From: Lachnospiraceae bacterium
Lineage (GTDB): Bacteria > Bacillota > Clostridia > Lachnospirales > Lachnospiraceae
Direction of reading: 5' to 3'
DNA length: 16,126 bases
Assembly (NCBI GenBank): GCA_003535955.1
Contig: DPZM01000291.1
Location: forward strand, 1-16,126
The notes beneath the pieces were generated by a model, which was given only the letters and a program-made list of their open reading frames with translations, was not told where the DNA came from and did no database searches. Below are positions 13,934 to 16,126 of the stretch, in pieces (position 1 is the stretch's first letter; the number at the start of each line of letters is the position of its first letter). Position numbers and translations under genes: made by a program.

Positions 13934-15352
13934 ATGGAACTGTTAAAGGACAAGAAGAAACTGGCAATCCTTGGCGGGATCGTGATCATGTCTGTAACCG
14001 CGGGTGCCTTCTCGGTAAGTGCGGGGACAGGACTTAAGGTAAAATGCGCCGTAGTCAAAAAGGGTGACCTGTCAAGATATACCGAGCTCAACGGCAACAT
14101 CGTTTCAAATACCGTTAAGGAATACTACTCAAGGGTGGATTCAAGGATCGGCAGGATATATGTTAAGGAAGGCGATTACGTTAAGAAGGGTGACCTTCTG
14201 ATAAGCTATGATGAAGAAGATCTTAAGCTTAAGACGGAACTTGCAAAAACCAATTCCGGTTCAAGGCTCGAAGGCTTAAACGGGAAGCTCGCAGCCGACA
14301 GACGGATGGCCGGAATGTATTCGGAAGCCGCTTTAAACCTTGCCGCGCTCGATGATGAGATATCAATGTATCAGGCTAAGATCGACAGGCTGGATGCCCG
14401 GATAGTTGAGGAGAGGGCTGCCCTTGCCGACGAAGGCGCAAGGCTCCAGGTGTCCCTTATCGACAGCGCAAGCGACAATTTATCGGATGATTTAGAGGAT
14501 GACGACATATTGGGAAACGAAGCCGAACGGATCCAGAAGGATATCCAGTACAATGCCTACGAGCAGAATTACAATTCACAGATCCTTAGCATGCAGCAGC
14601 TTAAGAACGAATACAGCGTAAAGCTTGCCGACTGCAAGCAGCGCAGGTCCGAGATGGTAAGCCAGAAGGCAAGCTCCTATACATCCTTAATGACCGAGGA
14701 TGACAGGGCAGCCCTGGAGCTTGAGAAGACTTCATGTAAGTTATCGGACAGTGATATCCAAAAGGATCTTGAGGCAGCCGCAGACGGCATAAGGGCTGAC
14801 TTTGACGGTATAATCACTTCAATAGACACTGCAGAGGATTTAAGGGTACAGACAGGACTTAAGCTTCTTACCCTTGAATCATCCGATGATATAGCGGTAA
14901 AATTCAATGTGAACAAATACGATATAGACGCCCTGAGCGAAGGCCAGGAAGCAACCGTCAATATAAGGAGCAAGACCTACACGGGTAAGGTATCAAGGAT
15001 CGACAGGATGACCGGACGGGGCGGATCCGATGCTTCAAACGTCGGTGTCGAGGTTAAGCTCGATGAGCCCGACGATGATATAATCCTGGGGCTTGAGACC
15101 AAGGCCTTAATAAGCACTGCCGCCTTAAGCGATGTGCTTACGGTACCCACGGATGCCTTAAGTGAAGAGGAGGAAGGAACCTTCGTCTTCATATTAAGGG
15201 ATGGCAAGGCCGTAAAGATGCCGGTTGAGATCGGCGTAAGGAATGAAGATAACGTTGAGGTCATATCAGGCCTTAATGAAGGCGATACGGCTGTCTGGAA
15301 CGACACGCAGGAGCTTACCGACGGGATGAATATTAAGGTGGAAAGGGAATAA
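13934..15352 (+). CDS. HlyD/MacA-like membrane fusion (periplasmic adaptor-type) protein
   Basis: Adaptor subunit of an ABC efflux system, anchored by one N-terminal membrane segment (about 10-30) with no lipobox cysteine, the rest outside the membrane. Residues 53-95 are the first half of a biotinyl-lipoyl-like domain (VDSRIGRIYVKEGDYVKKGDLL); 96-285 form a long, Ala/Leu/Glu-rich coiled-coil hairpin with an acidic insertion at 185-191; 286-345 complete the lipoyl and beta-barrel parts (ADFDGIITSID, then LSEGQEATVNIRS); and 395-470 form the membrane-proximal domain (LTVPTDALS, VEVISGLNEGD). The 472-residue length is usual. ATG at 13934 has AGGGAGGG a few bases upstream. The ABC ATPase gene starts four bases after its stop. 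In Gram-positive relatives such systems export antimicrobial peptides or drugs; the substrate here is unknown. Confidence 0.92.
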   Translation: MELLKDKKKLAILGGIVIMSVTAGAFSVSAGTGLKVKCAVVKKGDLSRYTELNGNIVSNTVKEYYSRVDSRIGRIYVKEGDYVKKGDLLISYDEEDLKLKTELAKTNSGSRLEGLNGKLAADRRMAGMYSEAALNLAALDDEISMYQAKIDRLDARIVEERAALADEGARLQVSLIDSASDNLSDDLEDDDILGNEAERIQKDIQYNAYEQNYNSQILSMQQLKNEYSVKLADCKQRRSEMVSQKASSYTSLMTEDDRAALELEKTSCKLSDSDIQKDLEAAADGIRADFDGIITSIDTAEDLRVQTGLKLLTLESSDDIAVKFNVNKYDIDALSEGQEATVNIRSKTYTGKVSRIDRMTGRGGSDASNVGVEVKLDEPDDDIILGLETKALISTAALSDVLTVPTDALSEEEEGTFVFILRDGKAVKMPVEIGVRNEDNVEVISGLNEGDTAVWNDTQELTDGMNIKVERE

Positions 15353-15356
15353 GATA

Positions 15357-16126
15357 ATGAACGAAAAAAGAGTGATCCTGAAGGCGGCGGACCTTTCCAA
15401 AACCTTTTCAAACGGTGCGGTCCAGCAGCACGTGCTCAAAAACCTGAACCTGTCCGTGTATAAGGGTGATTTTACGGTCATAATGGGGAACTCCGGCTCC
15501 GGCAAGAGCACCCTCCTATATGCCCTATCCGGCATGGACAGGCCCACGATAGGAACGATCACCTACTATACAGGCGGGGATCCCGATGTTGAGGTTACCG
15601 AAATATCCAAATTCAACAACGATAAGCTGGCAGTCTTTCGCAGGAACCATGTGGGCTTCGTCTTCCAGCAGAATTACTTAAACGACAGCATGTCAGCCCT
15701 TGACAATATCATGGTATGCGGCCTCCTTAAGAATAAGGACCGTAAGGCCCTTGCAAAAAAGGCAAAATCACTCCTTGATCGGGTTGAGATCGGCGAGAGT
15801 GACTATAACAAGTTCCCCTCCCAGATGTCAGGCGGCCAGCAGCAGAGGGTAGCCGTCGTAAGGGGTGTCATAAACAGTCCCGAGGTCCTCTTCGCCGATG
15901 AGCCGACGGGTGCCCTCAATTCACAGAATACCGAGAATGTTTTGAATATCTTATCTGACCTTAACAGGGAAGGTCAGAGCATTGTCATGGTCACACACAC
16001 CCTGGCCGCGGCCGAGCGCGGGAGCAGGATCATATACCTGGCGGACGGCGTTATCGGGTCCGAGATAAGGCTCGGGCCCTATCTTGGCGACTACAGGGAT
16101 GAGGGGAACGAACACCTTAAGGAGGC
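15357..16126 (+). CDS. ABC transporter ATP-binding protein, MacB/LolD type (runs off right edge)
   Basis: ATPase that would power the adaptor/permease system begun by the preceding gene. 256 codons are visible and the frame stays open at the edge. Motifs: Walker A GNSGSGKS (44-51), Q-loop FVFQQNYL (101-108), signature MSGGQQQR (157-164), Walker B VLFADE (177-182) followed by PTGAL, and H-loop His214 (VTHT). The ADEPTGAL and SGGQQQR forms match the MacB/LolD/FtsE group. The ATG is four bases after the adaptor stop, with AAGGG overlapping the end of that gene, so the two are translated together. The FtsX-type permease expected to complete the system is not in the window. Near-complete: most domains of this family are about 230-260 residues. 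Confidence 0.95.
   Translation, partial: MNEKRVILKAADLSKTFSNGAVQQHVLKNLNLSVYKGDFTVIMGNSGSGKSTLLYALSGMDRPTIGTITYYTGGDPDVEVTEISKFNNDKLAVFRRNHVGFVFQQNYLNDSMSALDNIMVCGLLKNKDRKALAKKAKSLLDRVEIGESDYNKFPSQMSGGQQQRVAVVRGVINSPEVLFADEPTGALNSQNTENVLNILSDLNREGQSIVMVTHTLAAAERGSRIIYLADGVIGSEIRLGPYLGDYRDEGNEHLKE

Overview
The window looks like part of a chromosome from an anaerobic Clostridia species, most likely Lachnospiraceae (Butyrivibrio/Roseburia-like). This is inferred from moderate GC, strong AGGAGG-type ribosome binding sites, the style of the membrane GGDEF and FIST-kinase proteins, and a MacA-like/ABC pair typical of that family. No rRNA, tRNA, CRISPR array or intact transposase gene was seen.

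Layout: everything from position 1 to about 13.7 kb is read on the minus strand; the last 2.2 kb is read divergently on the plus strand. In minus-strand transcription order the genes are: an FHA-GGDEF diguanylate cyclase with fdhD 15 nt behind it; a short stretch holding remnants of two broken genes (a membrane protein tail and the tail of an EAL phosphodiesterase); a LacI-type sensor-GGDEF cyclase; a promoter-like gap with a plus-strand terminator; a seven-helix membrane EAL phosphodiesterase; a 169-residue protein of unknown function; acetolactate decarboxylase; a REP-like palindrome; a membrane GGDEF cyclase; a 1452-residue FIST-histidine kinase-REC-REC-HD-GYP-HPt protein; and a response regulator cut by the window edge. 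The plus-strand pair is a HlyD/MacA-like membrane fusion protein and a MacB/LolD-type ABC ATPase (cut by the right edge).

The theme is cyclic-di-GMP: three intact GGDEF proteins, one intact EAL protein, one intact HD-GYP protein and one EAL fossil within about 13 kb, each intact protein with a different input domain (FHA, sugar-binding-protein-like, two unrelated membrane sensors, FIST). The most unusual protein is the FIST hybrid kinase. It combines in one chain the parts that are separate proteins in the RpfC/RpfG system (kinase-REC-HPt and REC-HD-GYP), with a soluble FIST sensor in front. Interspersed metabolic genes (acetolactate decarboxylase, FdhD) suggest a link between c-di-GMP signalling and fermentation or formate metabolism, but that link rests on gene order only.
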